Shown piece by piece: positions 35,826-46,166 of a stretch of 64,000 bases of DNA (the first letter of the stretch is position 1; every line of letters begins with the position of its first letter). The notes below the pieces were generated by a model. It had not been told where the DNA came from. It ran no database searches and worked only from the letters and a program-made list of their open reading frames with translations. The DNA is taken from the NCBI GenBank assembly GCA_900472395.1, contig UCHV01000008.1, positions 24,892 to 88,891 on the forward strand, in the 5' to 3' direction. Source of the stretch: Hyphomicrobiales bacterium (lineage in GTDB: Bacteria > Pseudomonadota > Alphaproteobacteria > Rhizobiales > Rhizobiaceae). Both the position numbers and the translations under genes were made by a program.

Positions 35826-38800
35826 ACGCGTACGAGGGACAGCAGTTTTTCAACGTCGAGCGGCTTTGCCATGTAATCGTTGGCGCCGGCCTCGATGCAG
35901 CGCTGCTGATCATCCGGCATGGCCTTGGCGGTCAGGGTGATGATCGGAAGTTTTTTCCATTCGGGATTGCTACGGATGGCGCGGGTTGCCGTCAGGCCAT
36001 CCATGACCGGCATCATCACATCCATCAGCACAAGGTCGATAGTCTTTTCCGGATCATTTTGAGCTTGCTCAAGCTTGTCCAGGGCTTCCTGACCATTGCG
36101 AGCGATCTCGATGAGGGCGCCACGCGGTTCCAGGATGTTGGTCAAGGCGTAGACATTGCGGACGTCGTCCTCGACGATAAGGATCTTTCGGCCTTCCATG
36201 AGAGCATCGCGGTTGCGCGCCTTACGGATCATTTTCTGCTGCTCGTCGGGCAACTCGGACACGACCTGATGCAGGAACAGGGACACTTCGTCGAGAAGAC
36301 GTTCCGGCGACTTGGCGCCTTTGATGATGATGGATTTGGAGTAACGGCGCAGCCGCTGCTCCTCGTCCGCGGACAGGACGCGGCCCGTATAGACGATGAC
36401 CGGCGGGAAGGAATGGGTGCTGTCACCGCTGATTGTTTCCAGGAGGGAATAACCGGAGGCGTCGGGGAGTAACAGGTCTAGCACCATGCAGTCAAATGTC
36501 TGGTCTTTAAGAAGAGTCAGGCATTCGGCCGCAGTGCCAGCGCTGACAGTCTCCACGTCATGTGAGGTCAAAAGTTTGGCGACGGCCTCGCGCTGGACTT
36601 CGTTGTCTTCTACAATCAGCACACGATGAACGCCCTGCGACAATTTTGCATCCAGCTTGTGCAATACCTCGACCAGTTGCTCGCGCTGGACCGGCTTCAT
36701 GACATAGCCAACGGCACCGAGCGAAAGCGCAGTCTCCGTATAGTCGTCCGCCGAAACGATGTGGATGGGAATGTGTCGCGTGCGGACATCACGCTTGAGG
36801 CGATCGAGGACGGATAGGCCGGATTGGTCCGGCAACCCGATATCGAGTACGATCGCGTGCGGCATATGCTGTTTGGCAAGCTCCAGCGCCTCATGGGCCG
36901 TTCCCGCGACAAGCGCCCGGAACCCCATTTCGCGCGCAAGATCACGAAGGATCGACGAGAACGTGTCGTCGTCTTCGATGACAAGCAGAGTACGCCGACC
37001 GTCGCTTGAGACCGCTCTGTCGTCTTCGACAATTCGATGGCTGTGAGTGTGTGAAGCCGGCTTTTCTTCCATGGCGTTGGGGTTGTGTGTGGCGGCCGGA
37101 TCGGCGGTCCGGACATCGCGCGGCACGACATTCGACGGATCATAAGAGACCGGAATGACCACCGTGAAGGTGCTGCCATGATTGTGTCGACTGGTGAGGT
37201 GGATGGCACCGCCTAGCAAGCGGACCAGTTCCCTGGAAATCGACAATCCCAGCCCGGTTCCGCCAAACTTGCGGCTGATTGTGCCATCGGCCTGGTGGAA
37301 GGCTTCGAAAATATTGCGTTGCTGGTCCTCGGCGATGCCGATGCCCGTATCCGTGACCGCCAGTGCCAGCTGGCCCTTGGCTGCACAGCGAAACGACAGT
37401 GTGACCTTGCCTTTTTCGGTGAATTTGAATGCGTTGGACAGAAGGTTCTTGATGACCTGCTCGAGACGTTGCGGATCGGTCTCGATCACCGCTGGCGCTT
37501 CGGGAGCGATCTCGATATCGAAGCCAAGCCCCTTCGATTTCGCAACCGGATCGAACAACTGCCTCAGACTTCCGGCCAGTCTTTCAAGCGACACCGGTTC
37601 CGGCCTGATATCGACATGTCCGGCTTCGATCTTGGAGAGATCGAGAATGTCGTTGATTAGGTTGAGTAGATCGTTGCCGGAAGACTGGATGGTCTGGGCG
37701 TATTTGACCTGCTCGCTCGTCAGATTTTCGTCGGGGTTGTCCGCCAGAAGTTTAGCTAGAATGAGCGATGAGTTGAGCGGTGTGCGCAGCTCATGGGACA
37801 TGTTGGCGAGAAAATCGGATTTGTAACGGCTTGCCTGCTCAAGTTCGCGGGCCTTTAGCTGCACCGAGACGTTAATCCGCTCGAGATCGTCGCGCTGGCC
37901 TTCCAACTGCTGGGCCTGTTCCTCAAGCTGAGAGTTCGTTTGTTCGAGCTCGACCTGCTGCTGCTCCAGTCGCGCCTGGGACTCTTTCAGGGCCCGGCCC
38001 TGTTCCTCGAGCTCTTCGTTGGAAACCCGCAACTCTTCGCCTTGAACCTGAAGTTCTTCGGCTTGCCGCTGCGTTTCGCGTAGAAGGTTCTGAAGATCGC
38101 TGCGATATTTTGCCGATCGAACGGCTGTCGCGATAGAAGCGGAGGCCTGGTCAAGCAAGGTAAGTATGGTGTCGTCGACTGGACGCAGGAAGCCAAGCTC
38201 GATGACCGAGTTCACCGCACCATCAACTCTGCCGGGTGAGATCATCAGATGTCGCGGCTTGTCGGCGCCAAGAGCCGATCCGAAGCTAAGATATCCATCA
38301 GGCACGTTTTCGATAATGATCGGCTTGCCTGCGGATGCCACCTCACCGAGCAGGCCCTCTTTCGCTTTGAAAGCGTCTGGTATGCTCGCATGATTGGGAA
38401 CGCCCCAAGTCGAGACACGTTGGAATTCATCTTCGCTTAGGACAAAGATGGCGCCGGCAACCGCGCCGGTATAACGAGTGAGAAAATCAAGAATGCTGTC
38501 GCCAAGGTCTTCGGTCCGCCGATCACCTGTCACGGCAGCGTTTAATGCAACCTCGCCGGACTGCAGCCAGTTCTGCCGCCGCCTCGTAAGCGTTGCTTGA
38601 CGTACCAGAACCGCGATCGCGATTGTCAGCAAAACGCCGAGCAGGCCAGCGAGAACGCTGCTGGCGAAAGCTGTTTTGTAGGCGCTTTCCATTTCGCTGA
38701 GACGTACCCCTCGAAGGCGAGCCTCCTCCTGGCGCATCCCCGTCAGTTGCGCGCGCACGGCATCCATCTCAACCTTGCCTCGGTCGGAGTTGACGACCGA

Positions 38801-39247
38801 AAGCGCCGCTTCGGGGCCTTGCGACCGCCGAAGCTCGATAGTTTCGCGCAACTCGGACATTTTGCCGTCTATATGTGATTTAAGTGCCAATAGCCTCTGT
38901 TGCTGCGAATGATTGTCGCTGATCAACCCTGATAGCGCCTCGACGCGCCTAGGGATAACGCTGACCGCAGCGTTGTAGGGCTCAAGATAGCGGTCGCTGT
39001 TTGTGAGTAGATAACCGCGTTGGCCGGTCTCGGCGTCCTGGATGTAGGAAAGAAGGTCAGATAGGCCGACGATGACCTCATGTGAGTGAACGACACGCTG
39101 ATTGTTCGAGCGCAAAGTCTGGAGATTGTACCAGGAGACCGCCGCGCTGATCACGAAAAATGCCAACGCGATCAGGAGGCTGAACGAGACCGACGGATCT
39201 AGTCCGAGGGTCCGCCTGGAGGGCGCCGCGGCATTGAACGTTTTCAT
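35810..39247 (-). CDS. Membrane hybrid histidine kinase, CHASE3-GAF-HK-REC-REC-REC
   Basis: An 1145-residue sensor kinase. It has a transmembrane helix (about 20-40), periplasmic CHASE3 domain (DAETGQRGYLLT motif), second helix (about 193-213), GAF domain (about 245-385), long Gln/Glu-rich coiled coil (about 395-480), HisKA (NMSHELRTPLNS), HATPase (NLLSNAFKFTE, GGTGLGLSI) and three receivers, each with its acidic pocket and Asp (LDIGLPD, LDLLLPD, MDVMMPV). The chosen start MKTFNAAAP lacks a clear ribosome-binding site; a TTG at 39313 would add 22 residues. It heads the cheR-cheB-kinase operon and has an EcfG promoter 262 bp upstream. Confidence 0.92.
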   Translation of the reverse strand: MKTFNAAAPSRRTLGLDPSVSFSLLIALAFFVISAAVSWYNLQTLRSNNQRVVHSHEVIVGLSDLLSYIQDAETGQRGYLLTNSDRYLEPYNAAVSVIPRRVEALSGLISDNHSQQQRLLALKSHIDGKMSELRETIELRRSQGPEAALSVVNSDRGKVEMDAVRAQLTGMRQEEARLRGVRLSEMESAYKTAFASSVLAGLLGVLLTIAIAVLVRQATLTRRRQNWLQSGEVALNAAVTGDRRTEDLGDSILDFLTRYTGAVAGAIFVLSEDEFQRVSTWGVPNHASIPDAFKAKEGLLGEVASAGKPIIIENVPDGYLSFGSALGADKPRHLMISPGRVDGAVNSVIELGFLRPVDDTILTLLDQASASIATAVRSAKYRSDLQNLLRETQRQAEELQVQGEELRVSNEELEEQGRALKESQARLEQQQVELEQTNSQLEEQAQQLEGQRDDLERINVSVQLKARELEQASRYKSDFLANMSHELRTPLNSSLILAKLLADNPDENLTSEQVKYAQTIQSSGNDLLNLINDILDLSKIEAGHVDIRPEPVSLERLAGSLRQLFDPVAKSKGLGFDIEIAPEAPAVIETDPQRLEQVIKNLLSNAFKFTEKGKVTLSFRCAAKGQLALAVTDTGIGIAEDQQRNIFEAFHQADGTISRKFGGTGLGLSISRELVRLLGGAIHLTSRHNHGSTFTVVIPVSYDPSNVVPRDVRTADPAATHNPNAMEEKPASHTHSHRIVEDDRAVSSDGRRTLLVIEDDDTFSSILRDLAREMGFRALVAGTAHEALELAKQHMPHAIVLDIGLPDQSGLSVLDRLKRDVRTRHIPIHIVSADDYTETALSLGAVGYVMKPVQREQLVEVLHKLDAKLSQGVHRVLIVEDNEVQREAVAKLLTSHDVETVSAGTAAECLTLLKDQTFDCMVLDLLLPDASGYSLLETISGDSTHSFPPVIVYTGRVLSADEEQRLRRYSKSIIIKGAKSPERLLDEVSLFLHQVVSELPDEQQKMIRKARNRDALMEGRKILIVEDDVRNVYALTNILEPRGALIEIARNGQEALDKLEQAQNDPEKTIDLVLMDVMMPVMDGLTATRAIRSNPEWKKLPIITLTAKAMPDDQQRCIEAGANDYMAKPLDVEKLLSLVRVWMPR

Positions 39248-39508
39248 GAAAATCTCGAAAGAGGAGGGGCGTTGGAGCGGGTGATCGTTAGCTGGAATGT
39301 GCTGCCGGCGCAACGGCGATCATCATATGCGGACTATGGGCCGAATACCGGTAGCGTACGACTGTTCTGGGTCATTTTGCAGTCGGTCGTCGAACGCGGG
39401 GCGCCCCTGTGTCGCTGAAACTACGATGGAAAAATATCGTGCTGAGCGGTTCAATCCGAATATCCCAAAGTCGTCCATTTATTGATAGTACCTCATATCC
39501 AGCCGCGT

Positions 39509-39533
39509 AACGCGTTGCAGCGTGGAAAGTTCC
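39509..39533 (-). promoter_or_regulatory. EcfG-type promoter for the kinase/CheR/CheB operon
   Basis: On the minus strand GGAAC (39533-39529), 16 bases, then CGTT ending at 39509. Exact consensus match. The predicted leader is about 250 nt, long enough for further control. Confidence 0.65.
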
Positions 39534-40082
39534 GCATACAAGATAGTTTTTATCGAGTTTTCGTGTCCACAGTCGTGTTGCCGTGTTGCCAGCACCCCAC
39601 ATGCCCCGTTGTCTTAGGAGTTGCCTGACGGCGGTCTCGGTCTGCTCTCAGTCAGACTGAGAGGTAACTTACGCATGGGGGCAGGAAGCCGCGCTCGCGT
39701 GGCTTAGTTCTTCGACGCGAAAGACTTGTCCGTGCCATGAGACGGGAGGCCATTCACGAAATTGCACTCATGTCATTCATATTACCTTGTCTGTCACCTG
39801 GGCTGAGGTTGATACAAGGCCAAAACTCAGGTGTTGGCGAATTCCATCATCGTCGTAATGGCTGATGCGGCTGGGTTGCAATCCGCACCCGGCGTTTGGC
39901 AATCGGCCTTGTGAACCAGACCCGAACAAGTCCACGCTGTCTCCTAAGTCACCGAGCCTAAGAAAACGTGGAGCGGATCACGGCCTCTGAAGCGATAAAA
40001 TCTCGTGAGCTTGTATGCGTCTGTAGACGTCTGAGACTTCCGCTCTAATTCTGTCACCGGATCAATCGAATGAGAGGTAACG
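39534..40082. other. Gene-poor stretch
   Basis: No supported gene between the kinase promoter and the small protein at 40083. Confidence 0.4.
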
Positions 40083-40325
40083 ATGGCCACCATTGCAGCA
40101 ACGCACTCTCCGAAGGTCCGAACTGATCTGACAGTTGATTTCCCGCAACCCGCGGTTTCGGACGACGACGTCAGCTCTGCGTATCGCGCAGGAGCGGTTG
40201 CTGCTCGTCAGGGAGCCTACTCGTTCAGCTGTCCATATATTGATGATCTTGAAAATGCCGTGAAATACTTGGCGTGGATGGATGGCTACAACTCGATCAA
40301 TTCTACGAGAAGTGAATTTCGATAA
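40083..40325 (+). CDS. Small hypothetical protein
   Basis: An 80-residue protein, MATIAATHSPKVRTDLTVDF onward, with a C-terminal segment ENAVKYLAWMDGYNSIN that looks like a compact helical domain. GAGAGGTAACG precedes the ATG. I recognise no family, but the ribosome-binding site and composition support a real gene. Confidence 0.55.
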   Translation: MATIAATHSPKVRTDLTVDFPQPAVSDDDVSSAYRAGAVAARQGAYSFSCPYIDDLENAVKYLAWMDGYNSINSTRSEFR

Positions 40326-40870
40326 TATGCGTGCTGTGTGCATTGGCGCGACGTGTCATGTCATTAAATTTCAACGTCTTACATTAGCGGCTATGACTTT
40401 TGTCCTTGTCATCGTTTGCAGCCTCGCTGAAGACAGGCATCTTCTGCGTGTTTGCGGAGGGTAGCGGCCAGTGCCGCCAATTGCTGTGCGATCTCGCGGA
40501 TTGAACGACATGCCAAACCGTCTTACGTCATAGTCGCTTCCGTATTGCGGCGGCGCGCTCACCATAAAGCGCCTGTCGCTAACATGGCGGGCGATTCCAT
40601 CATTTCATGGGGTCACTTCTGCTGGCGCTGATGGTGCGGCTTGTTCAAGCAAGTGCGGAAGCACGACGGGTCGAGACCAGTGTTGCGCAATCCGACTGGT
40701 TCATCCGAAAAGAGGATTTCGCAGCGGATAAAATCCCGGCTTCCACAGTCGACCTTTAAAGTCTAAATATAGCGCCCATATTGGCGGCTGTTGCTGCATT
40801 CGTCGTGTGCTCGTCCATAGGCCGCGCGGAACGCAGTTTTTGCATCCACGACGCCATCATGAGGCAACTA

Positions 40871-41065
40871 ATGACCATCAAATCTGTCTGGGTGCGCTTC
40901 AGCGCCGTCCAGGAGGACCACTGCGGCTGGAGCGTGATCGAGAACGCTACAGGTCTTGCCTATCTCGCCGCAGGTGTTCCCATGATTTTCTTGAGTCGAG
41001 ATGTGGCGACAGCTTTGGCCACGGCCCTTAACGAGCTGTCTTTTATGGCGCCAACTCTGCATTAA
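40871..41065 (+). CDS. Small hypothetical protein
   Basis: A 64-residue protein, MTIKSVWVRFSAVQEDHCGW onward. GAGG lies 6 bp before the ATG at 40871, favouring it over the in-frame ATG at 40859. No domain recognised and no neighbour that suggests a role. Confidence 0.42.
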   Translation: MTIKSVWVRFSAVQEDHCGWSVIENATGLAYLAAGVPMIFLSRDVATALATALNELSFMAPTLH

Positions 41066-41669
41066 TGGCGCAAGGTCGAATCACTGATGTGAGCGGCTTA
41101 CGCCAGAAGTCTTCGTCATCAAGCGAGTTTGGAGACTGCGAGTGGTTGTCTTGCACTCGACCCGTGGAAGAAAGGGTTTTTCAACCACCGGCAATCCATG
41201 CGAGGCGCTCGCCTTCGTATACGACACACAGGAGCAATCGATGCTTGCGCCCGTGTGTGACCTGTCATTCAGGCATCCCCTTCGACAGCCTCACATGCCC
41301 CACATAGGGACAACGCCATATGCCTTGATTGGTCCTGGCGGCACGTACGCCTTTAATGAATGCCTTGTCCTAGCTTCCGCTGTCAAAGGATTGGCAGGCT
41401 TGGCCCATAATGTTGTACCTTGAAAAAAATCTATCGTGCTTCGAGCGCTCAATCGATATCGCGCGAGTATGGTAAAGTGGGTCAAACAGCGGCCGCAATT
41501 ATCGAACCATTTTTGGTCTTGAGGTGGCTTGAGGCCCGTGGTGTTTCCACCGGGGGTCGGGTCTCCGCCTTTCGGCGGCTGCTTTGGACGATTATGGGCA
41601 ACGCCTCAAGCAACCGACGGTTATTTCCGATGAGTTGCTCATCCCCTGCAGTATGCTTGTTCGTGTTTG
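41066..41669. other. Gene-poor stretch
   Basis: No supported gene. Open frames here (41142-41423, 41420-41770) lack start signals and recognisable sequence; the second runs into dinB on the opposite strand. Confidence 0.4.
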
Positions 41670-42761
41670 TTACCGATCGAAGTCTAATTGCGGTTGTTCT
41701 GTACCACTGTGGCTCTGCTCGCTCGTCAATGACGACAAGGTCACCCCGAGCAGGCGGACGGCACGCCTGAACGGATAAACGGTCGCAAGCAGCCTGGATG
41801 CGGCATTGAGAACGTCAGTGCCGTTTGTGAAAGGCAGGGCGTTCGTCTTGCTCCTCGTCGCTTGCGTAAAATCCGAATACTTGATCTTCACCGTGACGGT
41901 TTTGCCGCTGAACCCCTTGGCCGCGCAGTAGGACCAGACCTTTTCCGCAAGCGGCTTCAATTCGTTTGTGGCAAGATCCAGATCGTTGATATCAGCCACG
42001 AAAGTATCCTCGGCGCCAACAGACTTGCGCTCGCGGTCCGGACGCACTGCGCGGTTGTCGATTCCGCGCGCGATACCGTAAAAATAGGGCCCGGATTTCC
42101 CAAAATGCTGCGTGAGAAACTGCAGCGATTGTGCTTTCAGGTCGGTACCTGTCTCGATCCCCAGCCTATGCATCTTTTCAGCGGTTGCCGGTCCGACACC
42201 GTGAAATTTCTTGACCGCAAGCTGCTCGACAAAAGCCGGACCCTTTTTTGGCGTGATCACCGCCTGACCATTCGGCTTGTTGAGATCTGACGCCATCTTG
42301 GCCAGGAACTTGTTGTAGGAAATGCCGGCCGAAGCGTTCAGCCCGGTAGCCGCTTTGATTTTCGCCCTGATTTCGAACGCAATCTCGGTCGCGATCGGCA
42401 TGCTCTTCAGATTCTCGGTCACATCGAGATAGGCCTCGTCCAGGGACAGCGGCTCGATCAATGGCGTGTATTCGGCAAATATCTCGCGGATCTGCTGGGA
42501 GACAGCGCGATAAATCTCGAAACGAGGTTTGACGAAGATCAGCTCCGGGCATTTACGTGCCGCTGTCACCGACGGCATGGCCGAGTGAACCCCGAACTTT
42601 CTTGCCTCATAGCTGGCAGCCGCCACGACACCACGCGCAGCTGCACCCCCGACGGCGAGAGGCCTGCCACGCAGCTCCGGATTGTCTCCCTGCTCTACCG
42701 ACGCATAGAATGCATCCATGTCCACATGGATGATTTTTCGCACTGGAGCCGTATCGATCAT
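41670..42761 (-). CDS. dinB: DNA polymerase IV
   Basis: A 363-residue Y-family translesion polymerase. The catalytic acids lie in HVDMDAFYASVE (Asp14, Asp16) and SLDEAYLDV; Tyr19 sits at the steric-gate position. Palm, finger and thumb (helix-hairpin-helix, FHGVGPATAEKM) and little-finger regions follow, and the C terminus QPQLDFDR resembles a beta-clamp-binding peptide. I chose the ATG at 42761 because MIDTAPVRKIIHVDMD matches the usual start. A LexA box lies 31 bp upstream, so it is probably SOS-induced. Rhizobia often carry more than one dinB; which copy this is cannot be told. Confidence 0.93.
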   Translation of the reverse strand: MIDTAPVRKIIHVDMDAFYASVEQGDNPELRGRPLAVGGAAARGVVAAASYEARKFGVHSAMPSVTAARKCPELIFVKPRFEIYRAVSQQIREIFAEYTPLIEPLSLDEAYLDVTENLKSMPIATEIAFEIRAKIKAATGLNASAGISYNKFLAKMASDLNKPNGQAVITPKKGPAFVEQLAVKKFHGVGPATAEKMHRLGIETGTDLKAQSLQFLTQHFGKSGPYFYGIARGIDNRAVRPDRERKSVGAEDTFVADINDLDLATNELKPLAEKVWSYCAAKGFSGKTVTVKIKYSDFTQATRSKTNALPFTNGTDVLNAASRLLATVYPFRRAVRLLGVTLSSLTSEQSHSGTEQPQLDFDR

Positions 42762-42791
42762 AACGCCACCAGACGGGCCCATATTGAATAA

Positions 42792-42806
42792 GAACGAAAC
42801 AGGAAC
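42792..42806. promoter_or_regulatory. LexA box of dinB
   Basis: GAAC-N7-GAAC (GAACGAAACAGGAAC), the direct-repeat LexA site of alphaproteobacteria, 31 bp upstream of the dinB start. Confidence 0.85.
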
Positions 42807-42869
42807 TTATCATGTGGACAGGAAATCGCAATAACGGATTTCTGTATGTGCCGGTTCAGCCTTGCGGAC

Positions 42870-43643
42870 CTAAAACAAACTTCCCTGTTCGAACGGTTCT
42901 CCGTCCTTTGCAACGATAGACGATCCGTATGGTTCGCGTGACGAGATGAGGAGCGCGTCATCATTCAAGGGCCGGGCAAGTTCCTTGGCTTCGTCCCACG
43001 GTGCCTCTAACCACGCCTGCGTTTCTTCCATCGTTAATAGCAGGACCGGCATGGCCTTCTCATGAATTGGCTTCACCAACGCGTTCGGGACTGTCGTGAG
43101 AAACCCAAAGAGGTCGTCCGTTGTCACCCCGTCTTTCACCTTTCGCACGCTCTTCCACTGCGGCACGTGTATGCCCGCGAAAAACATAAGCGACTTTTGT
43201 CTATCGCGCGCGAACCATGCGTTTGGCACCTTGCCGCCGGGCTGTTGGGCGGCCGGGTCAGGTTCCGCAAAGGTGGTGACAGGCACAAGGCAACGATGTT
43301 CCACCCCGAACCATCGCTTCCAATGCGCAAGGTTCAGCTTGCGCACATTGGTCACGCCGCGATCCGGCTCCATCTTTAGGAGTTCGTTGAAATCGACGGC
43401 CTTGCCCTTCGCCATCAGTTTCTCTGAGCGGGTTTTCGCAGCCTTTTCCTGAACGAAGATTGGGGAGGGGAGGCCCCAACGCGCGTTGACCAGCTGCTTT
43501 TTGCCCTCAGGGGTGTTGCGGATGATTGGCCCCATCTGGTCCGGGTTCATCTGGTAGGCCGGCATCAGGTTGATTAGGCTTTCAACGTCCTTTGCCCAGG
43601 TGCTGACCCAGTCCTTGTCTTCCATACGGTAGAGGTTGCACAT
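42870..43643 (-). CDS. SOS response-associated peptidase (SRAP/YedK/HMCES family)
   Basis: A 257-residue SRAP protein. Translation from 43643 gives MCNLYRM, placing the catalytic Cys at position 2, where it is exposed after methionine removal and crosslinks to abasic sites in single-stranded DNA. The conserved histidine is in KPIHEKAMPVLL. Members protect abasic sites from mutagenic bypass. It lies between dinB and the imu cassette. I found no LexA box directly upstream, so its control is unclear. Confidence 0.88.
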   Translation of the reverse strand: MCNLYRMEDKDWVSTWAKDVESLINLMPAYQMNPDQMGPIIRNTPEGKKQLVNARWGLPSPIFVQEKAAKTRSEKLMAKGKAVDFNELLKMEPDRGVTNVRKLNLAHWKRWFGVEHRCLVPVTTFAEPDPAAQQPGGKVPNAWFARDRQKSLMFFAGIHVPQWKSVRKVKDGVTTDDLFGFLTTVPNALVKPIHEKAMPVLLLTMEETQAWLEAPWDEAKELARPLNDDALLISSREPYGSSIVAKDGEPFEQGSLF

Positions 43644-43896
43644 GACAGGCTTCTGCTCCGATGCGGTCGGTCTAAGGATCATGTAGCGCGGCTCAGCCAG
43701 CGGTCTAGCTGATCAGCGAACGTCAGCACTTTCTTTGGCAGTCCACATTATCCCCATAAAGGAGGCTGGCTAGTTCGGCTTGTCCAAAAAAAGTTGATGG
43801 GGTCTAGCTCTCTGATTTCCATAGCAATTCTCCCAAGTTCTAATATGCAGGATAATATTCCCAAACCTCGGGTTGCTTGACTCTCTGCGTTGATCG

Positions 43897-43911
43897 GAAC
43901 AGAAACGGAAC
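43897..43911. promoter_or_regulatory. LexA box of the imuA-imuB-dnaE2 operon
   Basis: GAACAGAAACGGAAC is a perfect GAAC-N7-GAAC direct repeat 71 bp before imuA. Its seven-base spacer (AGAAACG) resembles that of the dinB box (GAAACAG). Confidence 0.87.
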
Positions 43912-43981
43912 ATCCGCATTTTGTCCAGCATGATGCTGGTCCTAAATTTTGTTACCACGACCTTGAAGGGAGCCGTGAACG

Positions 43982-44734
43982 ATGACTGCTGCCCGCGAAA
44001 AGGTGATCGACGATCTGCGTGAGCGGATCTCGGCTTTGGAAGGTATATCGGCTCGAAAGGCCGGCTGTCTTGCCTTCGGCGTGCCGGAAATCGATTCCGT
44101 CCTGCCGGGTGGAGGCCTTGCCTATGGCGCCCTTCACGAATTCGCCGGCGGCGGGGCCGGGACGGTGGATGGCGCAGCGGCAGCGCTTTTTGCAGCCGGC
44201 ATTGCAGCGCGCACTAGGGGGCCAATCGTCTGGTGCCTGACGCGGCCCGATCTGTTCTTCCCGGCATTGGCGCAGGTCGGCCTGCATTCTGATCGGGTGA
44301 TCTTCGTCGAGTCCGACAAGGATGAGGATGTTCTGGCCAATATGGAAGAGGGACTGTCCTTCGGGGGCCTTGGCGCCGTCGTTGGAGAGCTCGTGCGGCT
44401 GCCGATGGTCGGCTCACGCCGCCTGCAGCTTGCAGCCGAGCGGACCGGGACAATGGCATTGGCCGTTCGCCGTTGGAGGCGCCAGACCGAAGCCAATGAT
44501 TTCGGGCAACCGACGGCATCGACGACACGTTGGAGGGTGAGTGTCATGCCGTCCGACGATTTGCCGGTTCCGGGTGTCGGACGGCATCGATGGTTTGTAG
44601 AGTTGATGCGCGTCAAAGCGGGTGAGTGTGCTGAGTTTCTCGTGAGGGCATGTGATGAGCAGGGTCGTGTCGATTTACCTACCAGATCTTCCGACCGATC
44701 GCATTCGCCGCGACGATCCCTCCATTCCGCCTGA
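43982..44734 (+). CDS. imuA: SOS mutagenesis protein ImuA
   Basis: A 250-residue RecA-like protein of the ImuA/SulA-related family. The N-terminal AFGVPEIDSVLPGGGLAYGALHEF is diagnostic of ImuA. It has no evident complete Walker A, as usual for the family. In the mutasome it assists ImuB and DnaE2 in damage bypass. AGGGAG precedes the ATG. Its 3' end overlaps imuB by 80 bp, so translation is probably coupled. Confidence 0.9.
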   Translation: MTAAREKVIDDLRERISALEGISARKAGCLAFGVPEIDSVLPGGGLAYGALHEFAGGGAGTVDGAAAALFAAGIAARTRGPIVWCLTRPDLFFPALAQVGLHSDRVIFVESDKDEDVLANMEEGLSFGGLGAVVGELVRLPMVGSRRLQLAAERTGTMALAVRRWRRQTEANDFGQPTASTTRWRVSVMPSDDLPVPGVGRHRWFVELMRVKAGECAEFLVRACDEQGRVDLPTRSSDRSHSPRRSLHSA

Positions 44735-46166
44735 ACAGGCCATCGCCGTCATCGCCAAGAGCGGTCCGAAACGATGGGTCTCTGCGGCCGATGCGGCCGC
44801 GAAAAAGGCAGGTGTGCGTGTCGGAATGCCAGCGGCAAAAGCGCAGGCACTGTTTCGCGGGCTGTTGATGGTTGATGCGGATGCCGCGGCGGACGCGGCA
44901 GCGCTGGAGCGCATCACGCTCTGGGCACTGACCATCTATTCCCCGATCGTCGCTGTCGATGGCATCGATGGCATTGTCATGGACACGGAAGGTGCCGACC
45001 ATCTCCAGGGTGGTGAACTGCCGATGGTAACCAAGATCGCCAATCAGTTCCTGTCCCGAAAGCTGACCGCCCGCGTTTCGGTGGCCGACACTTGGGGAGC
45101 GGCTCATGCCTGTGCACGCGCCACCAATAAGGAGACGGTGATTGTACCTGTAGGCGAGGCGGTTCGCGCGGTGGAAAGACTACCGATCTCGTTGCTACGA
45201 CTACCGGAGAAAATCGTCGGTGATCTGCGGACTCTTGGTTTCCAGTCCATCGGCGAGCTTTCAAATACGCCGCGAGCCCCGCTCGCTCTCCGCTTTGGTC
45301 CCGAAATTTCTCGCCGTCTCGACCAGATGTTCGGCCGGGTTTCCGAACCGATCGAGCCGATCCGTGCAGCCGAATTGATTGAGGTCACGCGTTCCTTCGC
45401 CGAGCCAATTGGCGCGGCCGAGACCATCAACAAATATGTCGGACGCCTTGTCGTGCAATTGATCGAGGCGCTTCAGAAAAAGGGCCTTGGCGTGCGCCGT
45501 GCCGACCTGATTGTCGACAAGGTCGATGGTAGGCGACAGGCCATCCGCGCCGGCACGGTCAAACCATCGCGCGACGTGGCTTGGCTGACAAAGCTGTTTC
45601 GTGATCGTACGGAAAGGATCGAGCCGGGGTTTGGGATCGAGCGTTTGACCCTGATCGCCATCATCGCCGAACCATTGGAGGAGCTGCAGAAATCGTCCTC
45701 ATTGGTGGGAGAGGAGGTGACCGACGTGTCTCCATTGATCGATATCTACGGCAATCGCGGACACAGGGTCTATCGCCTCGCTCCGTTGGCGTCCGATGTG
45801 CCCGAACGGTCCGTTCAGCGCATCAGTGCCGCAGCAAACCCCGTCGAGGTGTCCTGGGTTCATCACTGGCGCCGACCGGTCCGGTTGCTGGTGCGACCGG
45901 AACTGATCGACGTCATTGCCCTCATGCCGGATCATCCTCCCGTTGCCGTCACCTGGCGTGGCAAACGCCGCAAGGTCAAACGCGCCGACGGCCCGGAGCG
46001 CATCTTCGGCGAATGGTGGCAGCGCAATAGCGAAATGGAAGCGGTGCGCGATTATTTTGTCGTCGAGGACGAGAGCGGCGAGCGTCTCTGGGTGTTTCGC
46101 GCTGGAGATGGCGTCGATCCCGAGACCGGCAGCCGCCGGTGGTTCTGCCACGGTATCTTCGCATGA
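44655..46166 (+). CDS. imuB: SOS mutagenesis protein ImuB (inactive Y-family polymerase)
   Basis: A 503-residue protein with a Y-family fold. The first catalytic motif reads [12 protein letters not shown] instead of the DxD of active polymerases, and the second acidic pair reads [13 protein letters not shown], so it is not expected to polymerise. ImuB bridges the beta clamp, ImuA and DnaE2 through its C-terminal region. GTG at 44652 is directly before the chosen ATG. It overlaps imuA by 80 bp and dnaE2 by 4 bp. Confidence 0.92.
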   Translation: MSRVVSIYLPDLPTDRIRRDDPSIPPEQAIAVIAKSGPKRWVSAADAAAKKAGVRVGMPAAKAQALFRGLLMVDADAAADAAALERITLWALTIYSPIVAVDGIDGIVMDTEGADHLQGGELPMVTKIANQFLSRKLTARVSVADTWGAAHACARATNKETVIVPVGEAVRAVERLPISLLRLPEKIVGDLRTLGFQSIGELSNTPRAPLALRFGPEISRRLDQMFGRVSEPIEPIRAAELIEVTRSFAEPIGAAETINKYVGRLVVQLIEALQKKGLGVRRADLIVDKVDGRRQAIRAGTVKPSRDVAWLTKLFRDRTERIEPGFGIERLTLIAIIAEPLEELQKSSSLVGEEVTDVSPLIDIYGNRGHRVYRLAPLASDVPERSVQRISAAANPVEVSWVHHWRRPVRLLVRPELIDVIALMPDHPPVAVTWRGKRRKVKRADGPERIFGEWWQRNSEMEAVRDYFVVEDESGERLWVFRAGDGVDPETGSRRWFCHGIFA

